Positions 37,616 through 48,008 of a DNA stretch of 64,000 nt are shown here, piece by piece; within the stretch, counting starts at the first letter, position 1, and each line of letters opens with the position of its first letter. This stretch comes from Theobroma cacao (lineage: Eukaryota > Streptophyta > Magnoliopsida > Malvales > Malvaceae). The notes under the pieces are model-generated. The model saw only the letters and a program-made list of their open reading frames with translations, had not been told where the DNA came from and did not search any database. Location: assembly GCF_000208745.1 (NCBI RefSeq), contig NC_030853.1, positions 19,590,894 to 19,654,893 of the forward strand. Reading direction: 5' to 3'. The translations under genes were made by a program, and so were the position numbers.

Positions 37616-38230
37616 GCATAGAAGCTATACATTGTCAATGCATCAAATATTAACTCTTAATAATTTTAATTAAGATTGAAACTCATTATCTCTTTTTCTT
37701 TTATGATAATAAATATTAGATGATAAATTGATAATGATTCAGACCTTGAGACATCATTACTGTCCAAACAAGATTCAAATGTTTTGCTTGAGGATGAGGA
37801 TTGAAGAGGATATAAATGAGTCTTGAAGTTTCTATTTATTTGGTTAAATACTTATATTTATGGGATTGTAGTTTGTGTTAAAGATTGAAACTTTATTTAT
37901 GTTTGATGTAATTTATATATTTTCTTATTTATATTTGGTGTAATTTATTTGTTTATAACATGTTTTTATTATTCAATTTATAGATTTAATCATGAAACAA
38001 TTTTATTGATAGGGAGTTTGTTAAGTAAAATTGTGACAACGAATTTTTTTTTAAAAAAGAAATGGGCTGGCCTAGCCCGACCCATGAGCTAGCAAGAGGT
38101 GAGCTAAGTTGAAATTTTGATGGCCTATGTAAAAAATGGGTTGGCTTGACTTAACCCACATTTTCTTAACCCACCAGGGTTTAGGCCGGGTTGAGCCAAG
38201 CCAACCCATATTGACACCTCTAAGCACAAT

Positions 38231-38809
38231 TAATTATAAGAGTATAATATTATTTTACTTATTAACAACTTATAGTATTATTATTAGATATTGTCTCAAT
38301 ATAAAAATCAATTAAGTTTGCTTATAAATTTATATGTGACAAACTAAATGACTTTCGAGTACCACAAACAAAAGTACTACAAAAACAACAATATATATTA
38401 CAATAACATAATTATACCACAACAATAATACAAATTAAATAACAATAGCATTACAAAATTAAATATTTTTTTTAACTTTATGAGTACCAATCGAGGAAGA
38501 AGAGGTGGCACACCAAAGAGAGAGAAGAGAGAGAAGTGAGGGAGGGATTAATGATGGGGTGGTGGGTTTATTGATTGGGGCACAAGGAAGGCAAAGAAGG
38601 GGTCGGTGACATAAAAGGGGGTGGGCGAAAAAAGAAAAAGGCAAGCAAGGATTCGGTCAGTGGCAGGGTTCGTTATGGTTGGCAATGGGGTGGTGGGTTT
38701 GTCGATCGACGATACAAGGAAGGATCAATGACATCGAGGATGGGTGAGGGAGAAATGAGGGAAAAGAAAGTGAAATAAGGAAGATAATAGGCCTTGTGGG
38801 GACTCTTAG
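38231..38809. other. Spacer with purine-rich stretch, no gene seen
   Basis: AT-rich DNA, then a GA-rich plus-strand segment (38500-38780) giving low-complexity frames only. It may belong to the element at its right. Confidence 0.4.
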
Positions 38810-39157
38810 TTTTTGAATTACCGATGAAAATTCAAAAGTCCATAAACACCCATTACCGATCCTATATTCGGTGGGTAAAATGGTAATCGATCAACCAACA
38901 TTATTCAATCGGTAATTTCGTAGGTAAAATAAATTACTGATGGAATTTTTAGTTGGTAATTTGCATCATTCCTATTTATTTAGGGCAAGTCAATATCGAC
39001 TACTCATTTTTGTCGTTAAATTTCTTTGGTTTGTTTCGTCTATAATCTCCTAACCATTGAGTCATCTTCATTCAATCGGCAATCCATTGGCAATTATTGA
39101 CAGATTTTCATCGATGTAATGAATTTCGTTGGTGATAGCGTGTTTTTTTGTAATGGA
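38810..39157. repeat. Possible CACTA-like terminal region
   Basis: The segment repeats short words such as ATTACCGAT, AATCGGTAA and GGTAAAAT in both directions and ends at 39157 in TTTTTTTGTAATGG. The inverse of that end, CCATTACAAAAAAACACGC, resembles the CACTACAAAAAA ends of plant CACTA elements, with the first bases changed. The other end was not found. Confidence 0.35.
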
Positions 39158-39249
39158 TGGAAATAGATAAATATTTAAATTAATCAATATTTAATTCAAT
39201 AAGAAAATTATCGATTTAGAAAAGTTTACTTTAGTAAAAATAAACTAAT

Positions 39250-40376
39250 GGATTTATATTTGATGCATTGACAGTGTATATCTTCATATACATTGTCAAG
39301 CCACCAAAATGTGACACCTCATTAATGAGGTAAAATTAAAATCCATTAGGGATTTAAAACTAAATATTAATAATTTAAAAAAAATCTTTTTTTCCTCTCT
39401 CCAATTTCTTTTCAACTGTTCTTTTCTTGTTTTTTTTTTTTTTAATCTCTCTCCAACTCAATTATCTTCTTCTCTCTTCCTCTTCCATTAGGATTAAATT
39501 TGATAAAATTATGCAATTTCAAGAGAGAGGATAATTAAAATTTTTTTGATAATTAAAAGTTTTTACTTTCTCTCTAAACTCTCTTCCATGAGTTCTTACC
39601 CTTTGCACTATTATCATCTCTACTTGTTCCTAGATCTAGATCTAGGGTGATTGCAGAAATAGTATAACATACCTAACTTATGTCTAATACCATAGGAACT
39701 AATCAAAATAAAAATCTTGCATGTCTCATGTTTTAAGGAATCAAGATTGTTAAATCAATCCATGAGTACTCTTCAAAAAAAATCAATCCATGAGTTCTTT
39801 CATTATAAAACATATAAAAAGTAATACCCCATTACAATCCTATGAAAATAGTTAATTGAATCAATAACTAGAATATATACTAAAAACTCTCAATCTCAAA
39901 TCTCACACACTAAGTTGAAAATTTCATTGTCGATTTCAAATCTTAATCAATCACATATAAAGTAAAGCTGAACTTGAATAAATTTTTGAGTGTTTAAAAA
40001 GAACAAGAGAAAGGTTAGAGGGAAAGGTGGATTAGAGTTTAGAGAGAAAGTTACTATTCCCCTTTGCACTTTAAACCCCGAAAGAATAAAACAACCTTAA
40101 ACCAAAAAGAAGAAAAACAAGATTCTAAAGACTTTTTAGAGAGGCATGGAAGATTTGTAAAAAATTTTGAGATCGAAGGGTTAGAGAGAAACATGGAAGA
40201 GGTTTTAGAGAGAGAAAAAAATTTTAATTTTTTACCTCGTTAAATGTTAAAAACTTTTTAATCTTTAATTTTAGGTCCCTAATGAATTCTGATTTTATCT
40301 TATTAATGAGGTGTTATATTTTGGTGTCTTGACAGTGTATAGCTTATATACGCTGTCAGTGCATCAAACAAAAATC
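39250..40376. mobile_element. MULE-like foldback element, uninterrupted (copy B)
   Basis: Same family as the element at 28953-37656: identical first 18 bases GGATTTATATTTGATGCA, the same CACCTCATTAATGAGG palindrome, and an inverted right arm ending in CAGTGCATCAAACAAAAATC. The arms are roughly 300-380 bp, joined by an AT-rich centre. No coding capacity is seen. The flanking 9-mers (TAAACTAAT and TTAAAATAA) do not match, so the target duplication has decayed or the right boundary is off by a few bases. Confidence 0.68.
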
Positions 40377-41249
40377 TTAAAATAATTAATTTAACAAATT
40401 TCAAAAATATATTTTTGAAGTTCGTGCATATATATAATATAATAATATATTTCGATATGTTAATTTGATGCACCACTAAAAATATAAATTCTTTATAATA
40501 TAATTGTAATATATATTGCTAGTTTATCAATAAATAAACTTTAAAGTTAAAATTTTGAGATCATAAATATTTATAAGATTTTTTGAGGCGAGGACAACTT
40601 TGTTAATTTAGATAGATCTCTTAAATTTTAACTTTATCTATTAACAAGATGAGAATGACATATCTTTAGTTGACAAGATGTTACAGACTGATAATACATC
40701 AAAATTTATGCAAATCCTAAATGAATATGAATTTTGCTGACATAGTAATAATATAGGTTCTCCCCCAGTAGAATCTGTTCAAAGAGACAGTACCAACCTA
40801 TGAACATAAGCCTCTGAGTCTTGGACAAAGTATTATTCTTATTCTTTTAGCTTCCCAGATTCTTTAGCTAGTTATTTACTTTTCCTATTTTCATGTCCAC
40901 ACATTGATTAAGTTCCAAGATTGTCATCATACTCATCATCTATCCAACCATCACTTTCATAGGAAAGAGCAACCAATACAGAAAAAAAGAATAGTAAAAA
41001 CAACTGGAATGTAAAAGCTAAAAAAGAAAAGAAAAGAAAAATGCCATTCCTTTCCAGAGTACAGCATGGGGGCATATTATTTCAATTATTTACAAGGAGA
41101 ACATATACCGATAGCTAAATACGTTTTCCACCTCAAAAGCATTAGAACTTACTATTACACTTCGTATCTGGCCAGATTATGGATTTAACCGTGGTCTGAC
41201 CCTTTTAGATAATAAACAGAATTTTCTCACGAGAAAGATTATATTAATC
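40377..41249. other. Intergenic DNA and 3' flank of the DUF7054 gene
   Basis: AT-rich; no reading frame of note. The part from about 41060 is repeated near 51620 and probably includes the 3' untranslated region of the neighbouring gene. Confidence 0.55.
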
Positions 41250-42017
41250 TTAATGAGACAAAATCTTGAAACTGAAGGATTTGTTGAGCCAAGCCTTCCA
41301 ACCACTACCCTTTTGTGCTATGATCTCAGACCTTGCTTCAGTCATCTGTGGCTGCACCTGTTTCTTGCATAGCACAAAATTCCTTCTTCCTTGAGATCCT
41401 ATCTTTTCCCATGGACTCAAAGCTAAAGAAAAGAAACCCAAAATTAAAATAAAAAAAGTTAAAAATGACCCACATAAAAACCATTATTAGATAAAAAATT
41501 ACAATTTCTTGACCAAAAGAGGGTAAATTCTGATATCACCAAATACTACAAAAAAAAAAAAAACAAGAAGAAAAAGACAAAGAAATACTGGAATAACACG
41601 ATCATAACGAACAATTGTGGCCAAGTGATTGTTTTTATACCGTTCTTTAAAGAGAGTTGAGAATTAAAGTTTGATACGTTAAAAAAAATAAAATAAATAA
41701 GAACGAACAAAAATCTAAAATAAGGGTATGTAAGCATATATACCATCTGACCCTGCATTTGCACAGTAGAGAAGAAACTTGTTGGGGTCTAAACCTAGAA
41801 CCGGAAGGCGGCCTTCGCGAGCATAAGATTTCAGGGCGACATCAATAACAGCAGCAACAAGATCATCCTCATTCACCAAGAACCTTAAAGGCCCCGCACT
41901 GCCAAGAACATTGATAGTAATCAAGAACCTGGTGCTTTTCTTCACATTCTTGTTCTCATTTCCCTTCTTCTTATGCGTTTGTGGCATCATTTTCTCATGC
42001 ACATTCCTCTTCATCAT
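41250..42017 (-). CDS. DUF7054 family small protein (At4g22758-like), two exons
   Basis: Two exons, 42017-41744 and 41422-41250, joined across a 321-bp GT-AG intron (donor after 41744, acceptor TTTCTTTAG before 41422, phase 1), give 148 residues. After a lysine-rich start (residues 1-27), a ubiquitin-like fold is expected: TRFLITINVLGSAGPLRFLV, then NEDDLVAAVIDVALKSYARE and LGLDPNKFLLYCANAGSDAL. The C terminus has RRNFVLCKK and ends in the family signature GSGWKAWLNKSFSFKILSH. This matches plant proteins of unknown function annotated DUF7054 or At4g22758-like. ATG at 42017 is used because no in-frame ATG is seen just upstream; the second Met could also serve. The role is unknown. A broken duplicate lies at about 51955-52313. 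Confidence 0.87.
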
Positions 42018-42320
42018 CTTTTTAATTAGTCTTCTTTTTCTTTTGAAAAACGTATAGGAAGATAAAAGGTGAGGTTCTAATTCAGAGAAAAAGAAAAAAT
42101 AAATAAAAGAAAAGAGAGTATTTAGAGCGAGAGAGAGGAAAAAAAGAACGGGTTGGAGGGGGTTTAAGGGTCAAGGCCAAGGCAACGATAATACCAGGTG
42201 CCTTGTTCGGGAGGACCGAAGGAAGAAGGGGACAACGCGTGTAAGAAACACGCAGATTCCTTGCGAGAAAGGGAGGAAGTAATAAAAACTTGCATCAAAG
42301 ATATATAGATGGTTTCTAAC
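42018..42320 (-). promoter_or_regulatory. 5' leader and putative core promoter of the DUF7054 gene
   Basis: On the minus strand, a CTATATATCT TATA-like box (about 42299-42308) is followed by a CT-rich leader down to the ATG. A segment near 42230-42285 (ACGCGT, then CAGATTCC and GCGAGAAA words) is retained in the duplicate at about 52305-52345. Start of transcription is inferred. Confidence 0.4.
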
Positions 42321-43212
42321 ATACAAGAATATTATTTTGAAGAGTACCCAAGGGAGTGAAGAAGAGAAATAGGGGTTTTGGAGGAGAGAAGGTAAGGGAT
42401 TTGGACAAAGAAGAAGAATACCAAGTACAAAAAGGAAATCTAGGTGTCAGTTTTTGTCTATATTTGCGTACAGAGATGAAAAAAAAAAAAAAACCCAAAG
42501 CTCTTTTGTTATTATTTTCTTTAGTTTATATGCATTGATTGGTTCTGGGTTTTGAGGTGGTTGGCTCCTATCATATGCCTTTTCCAATTTCAATTTTGGT
42601 TTGGCGTGGCCCTTCTGCTCATCTATTTGACTTCTTTTAGTTGTATCATTGAATTTGTTTCTTAACCTTTTTTCTCTAATTATTGTATTGATAATAGTTT
42701 CTCGTAATAAATTAGTACGAATTATTATCTAGCTATGACATTAATAACGGATATTAAAAATTCTTAAACCCGTAAATTAACTCAATAATTCAATGCTTCA
42801 AACACGTAGACTTACTTGTAAAATGTTTAATTTTTATCTCTGGTGATTGACCAATCCAGTTTGTTCATTTTGACAAAAAAAATATTTGTACTTGTAATAA
42901 ACATATTCTTTTAGCTCATAGACCCCAAGGGTTTATATACCCTTAAAATTGACGGCTCCATAAAAGAATAGGGAATCAGTTGGATTGGACGTGATATTTT
43001 CAGTTATTTATTATGTATACATGTATATCTTTTAAATCAATTCAAGTTATTTGTTAGCATTATGTAGCAAAGAAGAAAAAAAGTCAATTGTTAGCAATTC
43101 CGATGGCCAGTAACACTGATTGTTCAGCATGGTTAACATTGAAGGGTTCACTTAAATCGAAGTGGTTCATATTGAAGTTGGAGGCTTGATATACAGCTCT
43201 ATCTCTCTCTTT
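42321..43212. other. Intergenic DNA, no gene seen
   Basis: Upstream flank of the DUF7054 gene. Parts around 42500-42650 resemble 52500-52640, so the duplicated segment reaches here. Nothing else recognised. Confidence 0.55.
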
Positions 43213-43246
43213 CTTCCTCCATGTAGTAATCAGTGCATTTTGTGTA

Positions 43247-43277
<31 letters not shown>

Positions 43278-43800
43278 ATATATATATATATATATAAAAG
43301 AAATTTTAAAGGGTAGAAAAGAAAGAATTCAAATATTAAATCTCAACTTTATTAATAAGAGGGAACAAGATTAGGCTAACGCATTTGTACTTCTTTGCAT
43401 TCTTATATGTAATAATTTATGTGGACTATTTAGAATAAACAAATGTGTTACATGACTCAAATTCAAATATGGCCCTTTGCTTAGCCAGTGATCTCTTTAA
43501 CTATTCTTAGCTACACAAATTAAGGGCCATATTTGAATTTGATTTTTTTTTTGCCAATATATTTGAATTTGATTCATATAACATATTTGTCTGCAATATA
43601 GAATATACATAAATTAACAGACATAAGAAGACAACTAATGAAACAAGTACAAATAAAAATGAATTAGCCTAATCGTTGTTGCCTCTTATTAATAAAATTG
43701 AAGTTTAAGATTGGAATTCTTTCTTCTCTACCCTTTAAAATGTCTTCTATGTATAAAAAAAATATGTATACAAAGTGCAATGATTACTACATAAAGGAAG
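43213..43800. repeat. Long inverted repeat (foldback element)
   Basis: Two arms of about 265-280 bp face each other: 43213-43477 and 43522-43800, with a loop of about 44 bp. Paired segments include ATGTAGTAATCAGTGCA with TGCAATGATTACTACAT, TAAAGGGTAGAAAAGAAAGA with its inverse, and CAAATTCAAATATGGCCCTT with AAGGGCCATATTTGAATTTG. The right arm holds a partial duplication of about 31 bp; the left arm holds a TATC/TA microsatellite. No target duplication was identified. Likely a MITE or hairpin-RNA source. Confidence 0.75.
43245..43297. repeat. TATC and TA microsatellite
   Basis: Runs of TATC followed by TA repeats inside the left arm of the foldback element. Confidence 0.9.
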
Positions 43801-44372
43801 AGGCATCATGAGATGTTATAGCTAGGTTCTTACACGAACGAAATTTTTGGGGTTACCAAAATATGTAGGATTTTGGCACTTCGAAGTTTCTAATCCCATG
43901 CTCTCTTGTCAAGAATTATATACTTAAAACCTAGAAGTTGTCGAAAGCTGGGTGTTCCCCTTGGAACATTTTGGTGAAATGCTTATTAGTGAATGTCAAT
44001 TTTTGTCTGGCATGATCATAGACATACCTTGTGATCAAGAGAGCTTACTCAAAATTTGAAAATCTTCTACATGTTTGATCAGTTGATCGGTCTTGAGAAG
44101 TGAAATAACAGGTTGAAGGAAAACCAAGTGGAAGTGGAGTTGGCACAAGGTTAATTGAAGAGAAAATTTTCAACTTAAAAGTGATCAATTGACAAAGTTG
44201 AATTATTTGAAGGTGAGAATTTCTGTGGAGGATTTGGTATCAATTTTTTCATCCAAGAGATTAATGGAAACAAACAAGCATCAACCCTTGCCATAGTATT
44301 CAAATATTTTGGCTACTTTTTACGTATAATCAATAACTCTATATAAAAAGAAGCCCCAAAGGGACTTCTTGT
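43801..44372. other. Intergenic DNA, no gene seen
   Basis: No frame or repeat recognised. A TATA-like CTCTATATAAAAAG occurs at 44337-44350. Confidence 0.5.
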
Positions 44373-45960
44373 TGGTCCCAAAGAGCGTGCTAGAGAGGAG
44401 GTGAATAGCATTTTTTGAATGACACTAAAATTCCTTTTAAGTAAAGAGCTTATTAACAGAATTTGAAAATAGAAGTTTAAAGCTTGCTGAGGAATTATTT
44501 AAGTGTTAAAAGCAAGAAGAAAATAAAAAAAGGTAGACAGAAACACAATGATTTATAGTGGTTTGGTCCCCTTGACCTACATCTACTATCTTGATCTCCC
44601 AATCAAGGACTTTTAAACCAATTTACTAAAATCAGTAGAATGCCCAAGCTTCCACCAAGTTTTTACAATGGTTTTTCACAAGCTCAACCACAACCTTTAA
44701 CAATAGTTTTTCCTGAGATCAACCAAAACCCAAAACTAACTTTTTCAAAGCTAAGTTAGAACCTATAACAACAACCAAGCTAACCCAAGCTTGATCTACC
44801 TCTTAGAGTGCCTTGCACAATCTAAGTAAATAAGAAATGAAGAAAGGATAAAGTACAAACGATCACTTAGCTAATCTAAGATGTACAAAGTTAAGCTCAA
44901 ACACTTTTTCAAAGGATGGGAGTGAAATACAAATGTGAAAAGAAGGTTTTGGTCTTCTAAGCTCAAAATCACTTTGGATAACTTCTCTATCTGATTTTTT
45001 ACTATTGGAGAGGCTTTAAATACTTGCAAAATCACTTCTGACCGTTGGAGATAGAAACTAGGTGTTTTTTGCCGTTATTTTGTCCTTTTGTGCTTAAATT
45101 CAAATTTTTTGACGGTAAGTTTCTAGTTGGCTAACCATATTTCTTAGTCTATTAAGTTTTCTCTATCTCGCAACCAAATTCTCTAACGATGAGCTTTTAG
45201 CTGGCTAATTATATTTCTGAGTCGATTAAGTCTTCTATGTCTTGCAATCAAATTTTTCGATGAGCTTTTAGTTGGCTAACTATACTTCTTAGTCGATTAA
45301 GTATTCTCTGTCTTACAATCTCCTTTACTCTTTTAATCGGTTAAGAAAGACTTTGATCGATTAAGAGCTTACTGTTTCTAGAGTAACCAGCTTCATCAAC
45401 CTTTTTTGTTTGATTAATTCTTCTCTTAGCTTGGTAACACTGATCTTCCATTTCCCTTAAACAGCCATGAGATATATTAATCATCCAAGACTTCTTGAAT
45501 TGTTCTTCACAAATTTGACTGCCTTCATTTTAGATCTTTACTTTTGTACTTTAGCTAACTCATTTAGTTAACCGACTATGAAGCTTCTGCTTGTATCCAA
45601 CACCTGCTTAACTGATTGATCTTGTGTTAACCAGTTAAGATCTTTTTGTCTGTCTTTAGTGTAGCACCCAAAATTGCTTTAATCGATTAAGGATTTGTGT
45701 TAATCGGTTAAGACTAATCTGTCTTCATTAAAACTCTTTCTTCTTTGCTTGTTTAATCAATTAACCAATCTTGCAACTGAACAAGCATCTTGACTTGCTT
45801 TCAAATACCAAATATATTAATGAATTTAAGCTTTCTCTTGCACACTTAAATAATATAATTAAACACCAATGAATGAGAATTTTTGCTATCATCAAAAATA
45901 TATAGAGTCAATATTCTCTATCTTTTATTTTTTATGATGACAAAACACTCCTAGATTAAG
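44373..45960. repeat. Unclassified repeat-like segment
   Basis: Non-coding sequence with features of a dispersed plant repeat: an opening GGTCCCAAAGAGCGTG, a middle ATTTATAGTGGTTTGGTCC followed by CTTGACCTACATCTACTATC, and a tail with GATGACAAAACA. These words recall repeats seen widely in dicots, but I cannot name the family or define its ends. It contains the motif cluster at 45120-45790. Confidence 0.35.
45120..45790. repeat. Cluster of TTAATCGATTAA-like palindromic motifs
   Basis: At least ten variants of the palindrome are scattered here: GTCGATTAAG (near 45218 and 45290), TTAATCGGTTAAG and GATCGATTAAG (45336-45372), GTTAACCAGTTAAG (about 45630), TTAATCGATTAAGG and TTAATCGGTTAAG (45678-45712), TTAATCAATTAACC (about 45750). 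Confidence 0.6.
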
Positions 45961-46412
45961 AGTGCAATGTCTATGTTCAAAATGAATACTTCACATCTTT
46001 ATACGTAATGAGTTCCTCCCCCTTAGTTAATACATCTAGTTTTCTTTACGTAATATTCAACAAAACCAAAACTAAGCATCACATACATAAATTAAATATG
46101 AAGACCTATCAAACTCTATTTAACTAAGTCTTCCTTCTCTCATTTTTCTTTTTCATCATTAAACAAGATATTCAAAACTCTCCCTTAATGAGTGCATCTA
46201 GATTTTTCTTTAATCTTTAAATTAGACTTTAATGAATGAGAATTATAAGCACTCATACACCTAAGTCATACAAGCTTATAGATATAGTTCAATAACTTCA
46301 AGAGTAAAGCTTGTGTTTATGTAGGAACAAATATATGGGAGTTAAATTATTTCAAGAAATTGTCAAGAATTACTCAAATAATGTTCAAGTAAATTTGATC
46401 ATTTTATCATAA
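45961..46412. other. Intergenic DNA, no gene seen
   Basis: AT-rich, no signal recognised. Ends at the proposed Helitron 5' boundary. Confidence 0.5.
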
Positions 46413-46620
46413 TCAAAACTATAATAATTTTAAAGCTAGCACTTCTAAAATTGGTCATGTGTCCCATTAGCTAAGAGACCTCTTTTGTCTTTTTATCACA
46501 TGGCTTTCTCAAGGGTTATTTTGGAAGACAGGGGATTTATTGTGTGTGGTTAGAGTTTGGTTTGCTTTTGACATGGGATCAACTTCGGTGGCTTGCATGC
46601 CAATATCATGTTTCACCTGC

Positions 46621-46750
46621 CTTAGGGTTTTTTGCTATCTACCTCATTCTTTCCTTCCTGTCCCTTGTTCCTCCTATCTTTCCACCTTAGGGTTTTTTGC
46701 TATCTACCTCGTTCTTTCCTTCTTGTCCGTTGTACTTTCTAACTTTCCAC
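46621..46750 (+). repeat. 65-bp tandem duplication inside the Helitron
   Basis: CTTAGGGTTTTTTGCTATCT starts at 46621 and again at 46686, followed by nearly the same 40 bases (ACCTC, then TTCTTTCCTTC). Confidence 0.85.
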
Positions 46751-47160
46751 AATCACGTTAGAGTTTTGGGTTTATGGGGATTTAGACATTCAATTTATTT
46801 TTCCCTGGTTATTTGATTGACGATTTACATGCTTTACATGTTTTCCTTGTTATCATGTTCTTCAAATTTTTTTAAAATTGTTTTCTTTGTTAAGGTTTAA
46901 GATTTTAATTTCTAATGGGTTTGGGTTTTCATGGTTTGGTAGATCTTCGTGTCCACCTATTTATGTTTCAGTTGTTTCATGGATGATTTGGACTTCAATT
47001 TGCTACTTGATTGAGTATCAAAAATGGCTTCAAATTACTCTCTCTGTTTTCTCATCTGGAAATGTAATCTTCCTATTAAAATATAATATGTGATTGTCTA
47101 TATAAGTTTCTTGCAGATAGACTAATCTGTTAATGCAGGTTTTTTTTTTTTTGTTTTACA

Positions 47161-48008
47161 CTTATTATAAAGGATATATTAGTTTCTATGCTTTCATGCC
47201 TTTGTATATTAATTTCTTTCTCTTTTTTATTTTGTGTAGGAAACTTTGCTTTAGTTTGTTGATTATGATGTTAGGGTTCATATTAATGCTTGAGCAGACT
47301 CAGGTTATATATTTAATCATATTGATGGGCTTCTTTTCAATAATAAGATCGAATGATGTTCTTTTAGATCGATTTTATTAGTGATTTGGTCTTTGATTTG
47401 TATTTTATACATTAACTTATGAGTTTTAGAACTATACTAACATGGTTTTTCTTATTGATTTCTTTTGTCATTTTCTTTTTGTTTTGCAGGGTTGTTGTAT
47501 TTATTATTGAGTATTAAGCTCAAGTTATGTTTTATAGAATATTATCTTATGCATGTTTTTTTTTTCTTACACTTATTATAAATGATATATTAGTTTGTAT
47601 GTTTTTATGGCTCTCTATATTAATTTTTTTCTCTTTTTTATTTTGTGTAGGAAACTTTGCTTTAGTTTGTCTACTAGTACTTATAACAACAATAACTGTT
47701 TTTCTTTATACTTTTTATATTTATTTCTTTGGAGTTGATTATGATGTTAGAGTTCATATTAATGCTCGAGTAGACTGAAGTTCTATGTTTAGTCATATTT
47801 ATAGGCTTCTTTTCAATGATAAGAACAAATGATGTTCTTTTTGATCAATTTTATTAGTAATTTGGTCTTTGATTTATATTTTATACATTTACTCATGAGT
47901 TTTAGAACTATACTAACATGGTTTCTCTTATTGATTTCTTTTGTCTTTTTTTTTTTTTATTTTGCAGGGGTGTTGTATTTATTGTGGAGTACTAAACTCA
48001 GGTTATGT
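47161..48008 (+). repeat. About 0.4-kb tandem duplication inside the Helitron
   Basis: Copy 1 (47161-47530) and copy 2 (47572-48008) share CTTATTATAAAGGATATATT, GTGTAGGAAACTTTGCTTTA, AACTATACTAACATGGTTT and TTTTGCAGGG in the same order. Copy 2 has an extra stretch of about 65 bp after the TTTAGTTTGT word. Confidence 0.9.

Larger units (their letters stand above)
28953..37656. mobile_element. MULE-like foldback element with three solo LTRs inside (copy A)
   Basis: Flanked by the 9-bp duplication TTAATAATT (28944-28952 and 37657-37665), the size typical of Mutator-like elements. The ends are inverted copies: left GGATTTATATTTGATGCA, right TGCATCAAATATTAACTC. The inverted arms run several hundred bases and include CCTCATTAATGAGG and a CACTGTATA-type palindrome. 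Removing the three LTRs and their duplicated 5-mers leaves about 1,200 bp, close to the 1,127 bp of the uninterrupted relative at 39250-40376. No transposase is coded, so it is a non-autonomous member. Confidence 0.72.
28677..38222. mobile_element. Non-autonomous hAT element split by nested insertions
   Basis: Flanked by a perfect 8-bp duplication AGCACAAT (28669-28676 and 38223-38230), the size made by hAT transposases. The ends are CAGACCTGG and CACCTCTA; the terminal and subterminal DNA is rich in GGGTTGG/CCAACCC words typical of plant hAT ends. Only about 833 bp are its own (28677-28952 and 37657-38222); the rest is a MULE-like insertion and its contents. The right part includes a stretch near 37780-37840 that looks like the tail of a transposase gene (plus strand GAGGATGAGGATTGA), but no intact frame remains. 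The terminal inverted repeats match poorly, so the call rests mainly on the TSD. Confidence 0.6.

Noticed and set aside
39241..40385. A 9-bp target duplication for MULE-like copy B
   Set aside because: The flanking 9-mers TAAACTAAT and TTAAAATAA are not the same; no shift within a few bases gave a perfect match.
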